Below are positions 1 to 8,603 of a DNA stretch of 15,030 nt, in pieces. Made by a program: the position numbers and the translations under genes. A model generated the notes under the pieces. The model made no database searches. It saw only the letters and a program-made list of their open reading frames with translations, and was not told where the DNA came from. Source of the DNA: Chloroflexota bacterium. Lineage in GTDB: Bacteria > Chloroflexota > Limnocylindria > Limnocylindrales > CSP1-4. Positions within the stretch are counted from its first letter, which is position 1. Each line of letters starts with the position of its first letter. The stretch is taken from NCBI GenBank assembly GCA_013698385.1, contig JACCVB010000009.1:1-15030 (forward strand), read 5' to 3'.

Positions 1-648
1 CGATGGGTCGCCATCTACGAGGCTCTCGTGCCCGCGCTGTTGGCCGAGGATGGCGGCCGCGGCCCGCGCATCGTCGATCTCGGCCAGAACGATCCCGGCG
101 GCCCGCGCCGGTTCGACCCGACCGGGGCGCAGATGCGTCTCGGCGATGCGCTCGAACTGCTTCCGACCGTGCCTGACGAGTCCGTGGACCTCGTCGTCAC
201 CGACCCGCCCTACAACATCCAGCTACCGCTCACGATGGCCGGTGGGGCATCGGCCGCGGACCATGCCAATCGGCGGACCGATTACGCGATGGTCAGCGAC
301 TCACCCGCCGACCTCGCGAACGCCCCCGACTATCCGAGTTTCCTGGCCCGGATGGAGGCCGTCTTCGGCCAGATCCAGCGGGTCCTGCGCGAAGGCCGGT
401 ACGCGATCGTCATCGTGCGCGATGCCTACCAGGATGGGCGCTACCAGTTCGTCGGCTCGGATCTGGCCCAGCGGGCGCACGCCGTCGGTCTCGTGCCCAA
501 GGGTGACCTGATCTGGCACCAGGCAGGGACCCGACTCCGGCCGTACGGATATCCGCGCGTCTTCGTGCCGAACATCGCCCATCAGCACATCCTCGTGCTG
601 CGCCGCGAGCCCGCCCGCGCTCAAGCTCGGCGTCGCTGCTCCAGGTAG
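1..648 (+). CDS. DNA methyltransferase, N4-cytosine/N6-adenine type (5' partial)
   Basis: The reading frame is open from the window edge, so the true start lies upstream; a GTG at 28 is only an internal codon. The sequence shows the amino-methyltransferase catalytic motif IV, TDPPYNIQ, with DPPY at 202-213. It is preceded by the typical GDALELLPTVPDESVDLVVTD strand-helix-strand lead-in. A later stretch ending in IAHQHILVLRRE resembles the last strand of the fold. In the PF01555 family this module moves a methyl group from S-adenosylmethionine to an exocyclic amine of C or A. No FxGxG-like SAM-binding motif I is visible after DPPY, so it should lie in the missing N-terminal part. No restriction endonuclease lies within the visible downstream sequence, so it may be an orphan methylase, or its partner is off the left edge. 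It converges on the gene ending at 676. Confidence 0.85.
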   Translation, partial: RWVAIYEALVPALLAEDGGRGPRIVDLGQNDPGGPRRFDPTGAQMRLGDALELLPTVPDESVDLVVTDPPYNIQLPLTMAGGASAADHANRRTDYAMVSDSPADLANAPDYPSFLARMEAVFGQIQRVLREGRYAIVIVRDAYQDGRYQFVGSDLAQRAHAVGLVPKGDLIWHQAGTRLRPYGYPRVFVPNIAHQHILVLRREPARAQARRRCSR

Positions 649-675
649 GCCGTCAGGACGTCCCCGTCGACGTCG

Positions 676-1332
676 TCACCCATCGTCCAGGTCCGCGGCG
701 ATCGGCATCATGGCGGTCGCCGGTGCTTCGACCGGACCGCCGACCTTCTCGCCGAGCGTCATCTGATGGACCCATCCCTCGCGGCCGTCGGGACAGAGGA
801 CCAGCCAGTAGACGCCCGACTTCTCGAGCAGCTGGACCTCGTCGCCCTGGTCCACGAACCCGATCTCCGAGGCACGCAGTTCATCCGGTCGATCCAGCAG
901 GCGGACCACGCTGTAGCCGATGAGTCGGCGCTCGTGACCGTCCAGCGGACCGACGAGGCCGTGATCGAAGGTCAGGCGCGGGACGATCACGCTGTCGCGG
1001 ACCGGGTCTGCCATTCGTGCTTCCAGCAGGGATGGCCGTCGCCAGCGCGGCATCGCAAGTTCGCCCTCCAGCGGAGAGCCCGGCGCTGGAGACCCGGAGG
1101 GCCGACTGATCGGTGCGGTCGCCAGGTCGGCGACGAGGGAAGTCATACCGCGCGCTGCGTGCCCGGACAGGACATCGTCCGGTGCGGGCGGTTCGCCGTC
1201 ACGACGATGCTTGCCGAACAGGCTGAATGCCAGCGCCGCCCCGACGACAGCGGAGGTGGTCCCAACGGTCAGTGCCAGGCCAAGAGGGATCGTCGCCGGG
1301 CGACCGAGCGCGACCGCCGAGATGGACGCCAC
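676..1332 (-). CDS. Membrane-anchored protein with C-terminal SH3-like domain (probably the 3' half of a split gene)
   Basis: GTG at 1332 is the only possible start in this frame. Its 218 residues open with a hydrophobic segment (about 8-40) ending in the stop-transfer sequence KHRRDG. A Pro-rich spacer follows, then a conserved-looking stretch (LPRWRRPSLLEAR-like, 94-106), and an SH3-like beta barrel at about 138-195 (DQGDEVQLLEKSGVYWLVL, GREGWVH). Upstream of the GTG the frame stays open to 1623 with no start codon and encodes a Gly/Pro/Ser linker. That is what would join it to the secreted protein 1542-2159. I infer one protein: signal peptide, outside beta domain, Pro/Thr linker, membrane helix, SH3-like domain. 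As annotated alone it would have no signal peptide and no plausible ribosome site. Ligand and role are unknown. Confidence 0.75.
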   Translation of the reverse strand: MASISAVALGRPATIPLGLALTVGTTSAVVGAALAFSLFGKHRRDGEPPAPDDVLSGHAARGMTSLVADLATAPISRPSGSPAPGSPLEGELAMPRWRRPSLLEARMADPVRDSVIVPRLTFDHGLVGPLDGHERRLIGYSVVRLLDRPDELRASEIGFVDQGDEVQLLEKSGVYWLVLCPDGREGWVHQMTLGEKVGGPVEAPATAMMPIAADLDDG

Positions 1333-1541
1333 GAGGGCCGGCGTCTGCTGGCCGCCGCCGGCGGCAGGCGTATGACCGGTGACCTCGCCACCTACCGCGC
1401 CGGGTCCACCTCCGAATGAACCGGTGACCGGGTTGATGCCGAGTCCAACGCTGCCGTTCGAGGGTGGACTGGGGTTCGGAAGGGTCCCGCCTGCTGCCGC
1501 GTCGGACCATGGCCACAGGCGACGGGCCGTTGGGCTGTCGG

Positions 1542-2159
1542 TCAGTCGGGGGGATGGCGACGGGATCGGTGCTGCACCGAGCCGGCGACCGACTCCGGGG
1601 TCGGCACGAAGCTTGGACGAGGTTCAGCTGTTGCGCCGGGCGCCATGGTCGGCCGCGGGGTGGCCGTCGACCCGGGCGTCGGTTTCGGTGTCGCGGTCGA
1701 TCTCGGTGTCGCGGTCGATCTCGGTGTCGCGGTCGGAGTCGGTGTCGCGGTCGGAGTCGGTTTGGGGGCCCGCGAGACGGTGACCTCGATCGAGCCCGCG
1801 GCCAGGACGGCACGGAAGCGATCGCGACTCATCCCCTCGAAGACGACCCGTTGCGTGCCGACCGAGAGCGTGCCTCGCCACGAGAGTCGACGATCGCCGA
1901 TGCGCAGCCGGACCCAGTCTGCGGGCGAACCTTCGCGATTTCGGTAGCTGACCTTGAAGGTGACGGCGGACGTGGTCGTGGCGGTGCGGTCGGAGATGAA
2001 GGGGTCAAACAGGCGCGTGGGACCGGCCCCGGCGAAGGCCGGTGCCACGAGGAGCACGCTCAGCATCAGCGCGAGGCCGACGCCGGTGGTCCGGGCGCGA
2101 TCGAGGGCGCCGAGGAGCCGGGTCAACAAGGGTCCTGCCGGTCGTGATGACTGATGCAC
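1542..2159 (-). CDS. Secreted beta-rich protein with Pro/Thr-repeat linker
   Basis: The start is GTG at 2159 because GGAGGA lies upstream (on the minus strand) with a 9-nt gap after GGAGG; a TTG at 2183 lacks such a site. The 205 residues begin with a signal peptide: basic N-region, hydrophobic core GVGLALMLSVLLVAP, likely cleavage after AFA (43). A domain at about 45-130 with alternating hydrophobic residues (VTFKVSYRN, DWVRLRIGD, VVFEGMS, IEVTVSR) suggests a beta sandwich. Residues 131-190 are a PT/TATPRS repeat linker typical of cell-surface spacers. The frame then ends in an uncharacteristic basic tail (QHRSRRHPPD). I think the proper frame continues, after a one-base loss between about 1545 and 1620, into the SH3-like protein downstream. 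I recognise no enzymatic motif. Confidence 0.75.
   Translation of the reverse strand: MHQSSRPAGPLLTRLLGALDRARTTGVGLALMLSVLLVAPAFAGAGPTRLFDPFISDRTATTTSAVTFKVSYRNREGSPADWVRLRIGDRRLSWRGTLSVGTQRVVFEGMSRDRFRAVLAAGSIEVTVSRAPKPTPTATPTPTATPRSTATPRSTATPKPTPGSTATPRPTMAPGATAEPRPSFVPTPESVAGSVQHRSRRHPPD
1688..1759. repeat. 18-bp tandem repeat, 4 copies, coding for the TATPRS/TATPTP linker
   Basis: Units are 1688-1705, 1706-1723, 1724-1741 and 1742-1759. The first two copies are identical (GTGTCGCGGTCGATCTCG). The last two are identical to each other and differ from the first pair at three positions. The unit is six codons long, so copy-number change keeps the frame and only alters linker length of the secreted protein. 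Confidence 0.9.
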
Positions 2160-2176
2160 CGGGATGGTCCTCCGGC
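2160..2176 (-). promoter_or_regulatory. Ribosome binding site GGAGGA for the gene starting at 2159
   Basis: On the minus strand GGAGGACCATCCCG directly precedes the GTG at 2159, giving a strong Shine-Dalgarno match. It fixes the start at GTG rather than the upstream TTG. Confidence 0.7.
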
Positions 2177-2397
2177 CGGGCAAGGGCGCCCGGTTCCAGA
2201 GCGAGGATGGGCGCGGTCATCGGGGCGAGCAATGGTACGGGGGTCCGGCTGCGCGGCACCCGACCGGGGTCCTTGGCCCATCCGCCCATGTTGCGTGCGG
2301 TACGGTGGACTCCGGGGCAGGCGCTGGTCCCACCGGACGGACGGATTACCCCGCTCTGGTCATAGGCCGGACGCCGCGCAGCGCTCACGATGCGTCC

Positions 2398-3147
2398 ATG
2401 GTGCTGATCTCCCCTCATCGTACCGACGGCGCGGCCCTGGGCCTACTCGCGGGAAGGACCTTCATCGGCACGGTGTTCGTCGCCATTGGGCTGTCGCTGG
2501 CGTACATCGCGTTCGCCCCTCCACTGCTCCATCGCCTGCTTCCGAGCGGGCGCCCGGACGCGGGTCAGACCCTGATCGGGATGGCGATCTGGGCCCTGGC
2601 CCTGGTGGGCCCGGCCGGGTGCGTCCTGTTTGGAACGAGCCGTCTGGCACGTGTCGCGGCGGCGGTCCGGAGAAGACCTGCGAGCGGGCGAGGTCCCCTT
2701 GCGGCCCTCGCAGCTACCTCGGACGATCTCGTCGTGGCTCGCCGGCTCCGACTGCCGGACGAGCGGATCGTGGCTGACCTCGTGGTCGGCCGGTTTGGCG
2801 TGGCCGTCGTGCGCGAACTGCCCCCGGCCTCCGTCACCCGGGTTCGCGACGGACGATGGGAGCTGCGAACCGGACGTGGCTGGATCCCGCTGGAGGACCC
2901 GCTGGATCGAGCGAGTCGCGACGCGGAGCGGGTCCGTCGCTGGCTCGGCCACGACGACGCGGATTTCGTGGTGAAGGTCTACGCGGCGGTCGTGGGCCGT
3001 GCCCCGACCGTGGCTCGCACGCCTGCCTGCGCCGTGCTCACGCCCGATCAGCTGGAGGCCTGGATCCGAGGGCTACCTGCCCAGCGCACCCTGACCGAGA
3101 GTCGCCGCCAGCAGACGCTTGACGTGGTGCGTGAAGCGCTGAGTTGA
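2398..3147 (+). CDS. Two-helix membrane protein with NERD-like (nuclease-related) domain
   Basis: I chose ATG at 2398 because the codons before it encode no protein-like sequence; there is no clear Shine-Dalgarno site. The 249 residues contain membrane helices at about 22-42 and 57-80, a basic segment (RRRPASGRG), then a soluble domain at about 110-225. The order DLVVARRLRLPDERIVADLVVGRFGVAVVRE, then W-E-L ... G-W-I-P-L-E-D-P-L followed by an acidic/basic helix, matches the layout of NERD domains: a D-h-V-V-V-G-x-x-G-V hairpin, then a W..N-P-L-type segment. The E-x-K catalytic pair expected just after the hairpin is replaced by REL, so nuclease activity is doubtful. Family assignment is by pattern only. 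It diverges from the secreted-protein gene across a 238-bp gap. Confidence 0.7.
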   Translation: MVLISPHRTDGAALGLLAGRTFIGTVFVAIGLSLAYIAFAPPLLHRLLPSGRPDAGQTLIGMAIWALALVGPAGCVLFGTSRLARVAAAVRRRPASGRGPLAALAATSDDLVVARRLRLPDERIVADLVVGRFGVAVVRELPPASVTRVRDGRWELRTGRGWIPLEDPLDRASRDAERVRRWLGHDDADFVVKVYAAVVGRAPTVARTPACAVLTPDQLEAWIRGLPAQRTLTESRRQQTLDVVREALS

Positions 3148-3191
3148 GTCCTCACCGACGATATCGGGATCGCCGGGCGATCACCAGGAGC

Positions 3192-3197
3192 TATGCT
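3192..3197 (+). promoter_or_regulatory. -10 element TATGCT of the tRNA-Ile gene
   Basis: TATGCT sits 11 nt before the first base of the mature tRNA, a normal spacing for a stable-RNA promoter with a short 5' leader. I see no TTGACA-like -35 at 16-18 nt upstream. Confidence 0.45.
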
Positions 3198-3208
3198 GAC
3201 CGCCCGAT

Positions 3209-3286
3209 GGGGGAGTAGCCCAGTTGGTTAGAGGCGCCGAGCTTATACCTCGGAAGTCGGTGGTTCGAGTCCACCCTCCCCTACCA
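3209..3286 (+). tRNA. tRNA-Ile, anticodon UAU (CCA encoded)
   Basis: A full cloverleaf can be folded by hand. The acceptor stem is 3209-3215 with 3276-3282 (GGGGGAG/CTCCCCT, with one G-U pair at the end). The D arm is TAGCCCAGTTGGTTAGAGGC. The anticodon stem is CCGAG (3237-3241) with CTCGG (3249-3253). The variable loop is AAGTC and the T arm is GGTGG-TTCGAGT-CCACC. The discriminator is A at 3283, followed by encoded CCA. The anticodon loop CTTATAC gives T33, anticodon TAT (3244-3246) and A37, so it should read AUA as isoleucine. Most bacteria read AUA with a CAU tRNA modified by TilS, so UAU is a minority solution. Confidence 0.92.
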
Positions 3287-3341
3287 CGCAGCCGCCGTCA
3301 GGCTCTGTCGTCGCCCAGCAGGCGGCCGGCGATCGCCCGCA

Positions 3342-3365
3342 GGCTCAGGGCCCGGGGCCTGAGCC
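3342..3365 (+). terminator. Candidate hairpin terminator downstream of tRNA-Ile
   Basis: GGCTCAGG (3342-3349) and CCTGAGCC (3358-3365) form a perfect 8-bp stem around an 8-nt GC loop, about 55 nt after the tRNA. There is no T tract, so intrinsic termination is uncertain. Confidence 0.4.
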
Positions 3366-3429
3366 CTGGTGCGGCGTAGCGTCCGGATCCGGGGCCGTCC
3401 AGGCCTGGACTCGGAGTGCCGCCCGGGGC

Positions 3430-3828
3430 CTACGCGCGGGCAGGCAGGTTTGCGGCGAACGCCCGTTCATCGTCCGTCTGCAACTCCTCGATCGGCAAAT
3501 CGTCAGGGTCGAACGGCCGGGGGATGGTCGCGACGGGCGCCGGAGGGCGAGCATACGCCGGGGCTCCGTAGAGCTTGGGCAGCGCGACGTGCTGCTCGTC
3601 GATGGACGAGAGAGACCTCAGCGATGGTTCCGACGCTTCCCGGAGGATCCGGGTCCAATCGTGATGATATCGAGGGCAGAGTACCCCGGAATGGTACGGA
3701 TGGACCAGATGCACTGGCGAGACGATGGAACGACTGGTGCATCCGGTCCACACCCCGGTGTGTGCAGGTCCACGGGCGCCACGGCGGAGATGCCTTCGTG
3801 TGTGGGGATCGGAAGCGCGTGTCACCAA
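3430..3828 (-). CDS. Small hypothetical protein, possibly a gene remnant
   Basis: The open frame gives up to 132 residues with a TTG start at 3828; an internal GTG (in S-P-V-H-L) could be the true start. The N-terminal half is Arg/His-rich and looks like noise. The C-terminal 75 residues look protein-like: WTRILREASEPSLRSLSSIDEQ, then LPKLYGAPAYARPP and PFDPDDLPIEELQTDDERAF, with ordered acidic and Pro/Tyr patches. This mix suggests a decayed gene, or a short gene with a start other than the longest one. I recognise no family. No ribosome site or promoter is clear. Confidence 0.4.
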   Translation of the reverse strand: MVTRASDPHTRRHLRRGARGPAHTGVWTGCTSRSIVSPVHLVHPYHSGVLCPRYHHDWTRILREASEPSLRSLSSIDEQHVALPKLYGAPAYARPPAPVATIPRPFDPDDLPIEELQTDDERAFAANLPARA

Positions 3829-3915
3829 GCCGCGGTTAGAGTGACGGCATGGACATCACCAACACGAGTGGTCGCGACACCGAGCATCGGCTGACTCGCA
3901 TGGAAGGAGCCCGCA

Positions 3916-4374
3916 ATGAAGGACACGCAGAAGTCCGCCAGGGCCACCACCGCACGAGGCAAGACGTCCACGGGATTCACGGACGAGGAACGTGCCGCGA
4001 TGAAGGAGCGTGCCAGAGAGCTGAAGACGGAGGCGGGCAAGGCGGGCGGTGAAGCCGACGTGCTCGCGAAGATCGCGGAGATGGCCGAACCGGACCGCAC
4101 CATGGCCGAGCGGCTTCATGCCCTCATCAAAGCCAGCGCGCCGGCCCTCTCGCCGAGAACCTGGTACGGGATGCCCGCGTATGCCAGGGACGGCAAGGTC
4201 GTGTGCTTCTTCCAGAGCGCGCAGAAGTTCAAGTCCAGGTACGCGACACTCGGCTTCAGTGACGAGGCGCACCTCGACGAAGGCACCATGTGGCCGACCG
4301 CCTACGCTCTGACGGAGTTGACCGCGGCGGACGAGGCAAGGATCAGCGCGCTCGTGAAGAAAGCGACGAGCTGA
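3916..4374 (+). CDS. DUF1801 (YdhG-like) domain protein
   Basis: ATG at 3916 is preceded by GGAAGGAG with a 6-nt gap, a strong ribosome site. The 152 residues have a charged Lys/Arg/Glu-rich helical N-terminus (1-60), then the DUF1801 core: LHALIKASAPALSPRTWYGMPAYARDGKVVCFF (about 68-99) and QKFKSRYATLGFSDEAHLDEGTMWPTAYAL (103-132). DUF1801 proteins share a fold with YdhG and the frataxin-like iron chaperone of Bacillus; their general function is unsettled, so I do not assign a reaction. It lies 29 bp before the UvrA-like gene on the same strand and is probably co-transcribed. Wording of both proteins is close to actinobacterial versions I know, suggesting joint transfer. Confidence 0.9.
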   Translation: MKDTQKSARATTARGKTSTGFTDEERAAMKERARELKTEAGKAGGEADVLAKIAEMAEPDRTMAERLHALIKASAPALSPRTWYGMPAYARDGKVVCFFQSAQKFKSRYATLGFSDEAHLDEGTMWPTAYALTELTAADEARISALVKKATS

Positions 4375-4403
4375 GGACTGAGGGCCCCGGGACCACTGTC
4401 ACG

Positions 4404-6793
<2,390 letters not shown>

Positions 6794-6822
6794 CGAGCAG
6801 CCGTACGGGCGTTCGCGACGGT

Positions 6823-6843
6823 GCCTTCCGGGATCCGGCGGGC
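6823..6843. terminator. Candidate bidirectional hairpin terminator
   Basis: GCCTTCCGG (6823-6831) and CCGGCGGGC (6835-6843) pair over nine positions with one mismatch and one G-U, around a 3-nt loop. It lies between the ends of two convergent genes (6793 and 6883). No T tract is present on either side. Confidence 0.4.
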
Positions 6844-6882
6844 AACTGATCCGCATCTAGGAGCTGCGCTGACCCGAGACCT

Positions 6883-7350
6883 CTATGCGTCGAACAGGGG
6901 CCGCACGATCTGGGTCGCCAGGACCATCACCAGGTAGGCGATCGGCACGGACGCGAAGAAGCCCAGGGCGGCGCTCCATGCACTTCGGCGAGGCCCAGCG
7001 ACCGGCCCGGCGGCCCCCGTCGGTCGGGGAACGACGAAGTACGTGATGATCGTCCCGCTCAGCAGCACGATCCCGATGTACAACGCGATGGCGAGGACTC
7101 GGAGGTCCCCCCCGGCGAGCGACGCCCCACGCGACAGTGCCACGTCGTAGGCCAGGTACGCGAGGGCCAGGACGATCGCCACGATCAGGCTGGACAGGAC
7201 CGCGCGAACGATGGGTCGGGGCGGATTCCGGAACTGGCGCCAGCGGACCTCCGCCCAGGAACGTTGGCTGGGTGGAGGGGCGTTCGCGGGGCCGCGCGCC
7301 GCACTCGTCGAACCGCGCGCCGCACTCGTCGGGTCGACCGCCGGGCTCAA
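6883..7350 (-). CDS. Three-helix membrane protein of unknown function
   Basis: The 155 residues start at TTG 7350, whose bases overlap the TGA stop of the upstream PLP-enzyme gene (TTGA), so translation is probably coupled. There is no separate Shine-Dalgarno site. The N-terminus (1-45) is Ala/Pro/Ser/Arg-rich with a short repeat (SAARG twice). Predicted helices are at about 47-70, 83-107 and 124-148, with an Arg/Pro loop (VPRPTGAAGPVAGPRRS) between the second and third. The positive-inside rule suggests the basic N-terminus is cytosolic. No family is recognised. The overlap argues for co-expression with the PLP enzyme, not for a shared reaction. Confidence 0.75.
   Translation of the reverse strand: MSPAVDPTSAARGSTSAARGPANAPPPSQRSWAEVRWRQFRNPPRPIVRAVLSSLIVAIVLALAYLAYDVALSRGASLAGGDLRVLAIALYIGIVLLSGTIITYFVVPRPTGAAGPVAGPRRSAWSAALGFFASVPIAYLVMVLATQIVRPLFDA
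7292..7331. repeat. Direct repeat of 19 bp, period 21, in the membrane-protein N-terminus
   Basis: CCGCGCGCCGCACTCGTCG occurs at 7292-7310 and again at 7313-7331. It encodes the repeated TSAARG-type segment and looks like a small in-frame duplication. Confidence 0.85.
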
Positions 7351-8585
7351 GACTGGCCCAGCAAGTTCAGCGAGCGTCGCGGCGGCATCGTCGCAGGGGT
7401 ATGAGCAGCCAGCGCTTCCACCGCACCAGCGAGGCGCTCAAGCTCCTCCTCCGAGGTGAAGAACCCGACGCTGATCCGGATTGCATCGAGCGGGTCGATC
7501 GTGCGAGCGATGGCAAAGACGCGGGCTCCGAGTTCGTCCAGCGCAGCCTGGGCTGGCCAGTCGGCGATCCGGAAGGTAACCAGCGTCACCATCCGGTCGC
7601 GCGGGGTCAGGACTTCCACTCCAACGATCGAGCCAAGGCGATCCGCGGCAAGCCGGGCCATGGCTGCACCGCGCTCGTAGATCCAGTCCAGGCCCACGTA
7701 CATGCTCAGCCAGCCGATGGATCGAGCCATCCCGGCGATCGACGGTCGGTGGTAGTTGCTCGCCTCCAGGCGCCGCGCGTCGGGCCAGAAGCGGGACTCA
7801 CGGCGCAGGTCGAAATGCTCGAAGCTGAAATACCCGGCGGCAGCAGGACGAATGCGATCCCTTGCCTCGGGTCGGACCGCGACCGCACCCATCCCTTCCG
7901 GGCCGAGCAGCCATTTCTGCGCCGGGATCGAGTAGACGTCCGCTCCCGTCGCCGCCAGGTCGATCTGCATCGCTCCGGCGCTCTGGGCCCCATCCACGAT
8001 CAGCGAGGCGCCACGGGTCTGGGCCACGGACGCGATCTCGGCGATCGGCAGGAGCCGGCCAGTGGCCCACAGGACATGGGAGATGACGACAGCGCGGGTT
8101 CGAGCGTCGATGGCCGCATCGAAGGCGGCGACGATCGCCGCATCGTCGGAGGGCTCGGGGATCGCGACGACCGCGACGTCGATACCCAGTCGGTCGCGCA
8201 GGGCCAGGAGTCCGCCGACGCCGCCCGCGTGCTCGAGATCCGTCGTCACGGCCCGGTCGCCCGGTTGCCAGTCGATGGACGAGATGCCGATGTTCATGCC
8301 GTCCGTCGTCGAGTGGGTCAGCGCGATGTCGTCGACGTCGGCGGTCAGGACGGCAGCCACCGCGGAGCGCGCCTCGGCCATGCGCTGGAGCATCTCGTCG
8401 AAGTAGTCCGCATGGGCGCGGCCGGTGCGCAGTTCGTAATCCGTGAGTTCGGCCATCGCCGCCGCCGTCTCGGCCGGCATCGGGCCCACGGAACCCGTGT
8501 TGAGGTAGATGCCGGCGGCCAATGCCGGAAGCGCCGCCCGGACCTCGGCCAGCCGCTCGAGATCGGGTCGGGCCGGGGGGAGCAC
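7347..8585 (-). CDS. Class V-fold PLP-dependent aminotransferase-like enzyme
   Basis: GTG at 8585 is chosen because TATGAT lies 6 nt before it and upstream codons encode the antisense of the rhodanese gene. The 412 residues fit the class V family (isopenicillin-N-epimerase, kynureninase and cysteine-desulfurase relatives). Visible are IYLNTGSVGPMP near the N-terminus, THSTTDGMNIG (90-100) for phosphate contact, VISHVLWATGRLLPI (167-181), the PLP ring-binding VDGAQSAGA (197-205) with Asp198, and the Schiff-base lysine K224 in IPAQKWLLGPEG. There is no cysteine in the whole protein, so it cannot be a cysteine desulfurase, which needs a persulfide-carrying Cys. The substrate is unknown; the epimerase-like branch is my best guess. 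It diverges from the rhodanese homologue across 18 bp. Confidence 0.9.
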   Translation of the reverse strand: MLPPARPDLERLAEVRAALPALAAGIYLNTGSVGPMPAETAAAMAELTDYELRTGRAHADYFDEMLQRMAEARSAVAAVLTADVDDIALTHSTTDGMNIGISSIDWQPGDRAVTTDLEHAGGVGGLLALRDRLGIDVAVVAIPEPSDDAAIVAAFDAAIDARTRAVVISHVLWATGRLLPIAEIASVAQTRGASLIVDGAQSAGAMQIDLAATGADVYSIPAQKWLLGPEGMGAVAVRPEARDRIRPAAAGYFSFEHFDLRRESRFWPDARRLEASNYHRPSIAGMARSIGWLSMYVGLDWIYERGAAMARLAADRLGSIVGVEVLTPRDRMVTLVTFRIADWPAQAALDELGARVFAIARTIDPLDAIRISVGFFTSEEELERLAGAVEALAAHTPATMPPRRSLNLLGQS

Positions 8586-8603
8586 GGCCGTATCATAGCC
8601 ACG
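8586..8603. promoter_or_regulatory. Overlapping divergent -10 elements with leaderless starts
   Basis: The 18-bp gap holds TATCAT on the plus strand (8591-8596), 7 nt before ATG 8604. TATGAT on the minus strand (8592-8597) lies 6 nt before GTG 8585. The two hexamers overlap by 5 bp. At this spacing transcription would begin at or within a base or two of each start codon. No Shine-Dalgarno or -35 element is visible on either side. Confidence 0.65.

Noticed and set aside
1681..1765. CRISPR-like repeat
   Set aside because: The repeats are contiguous 18-bp units without spacers and encode a Pro/Thr linker in frame.
7347..8585. Cysteine desulfurase (NifS/SufS) assignment
   Set aside because: The required catalytic cysteine is absent; there is no Cys in the protein.
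7137..8603. A plus-strand frame running into the rhodanese gene
   Set aside because: It is the antisense of the PLP enzyme and membrane-protein genes, rich in Arg/Gly/Asp, without family motifs.
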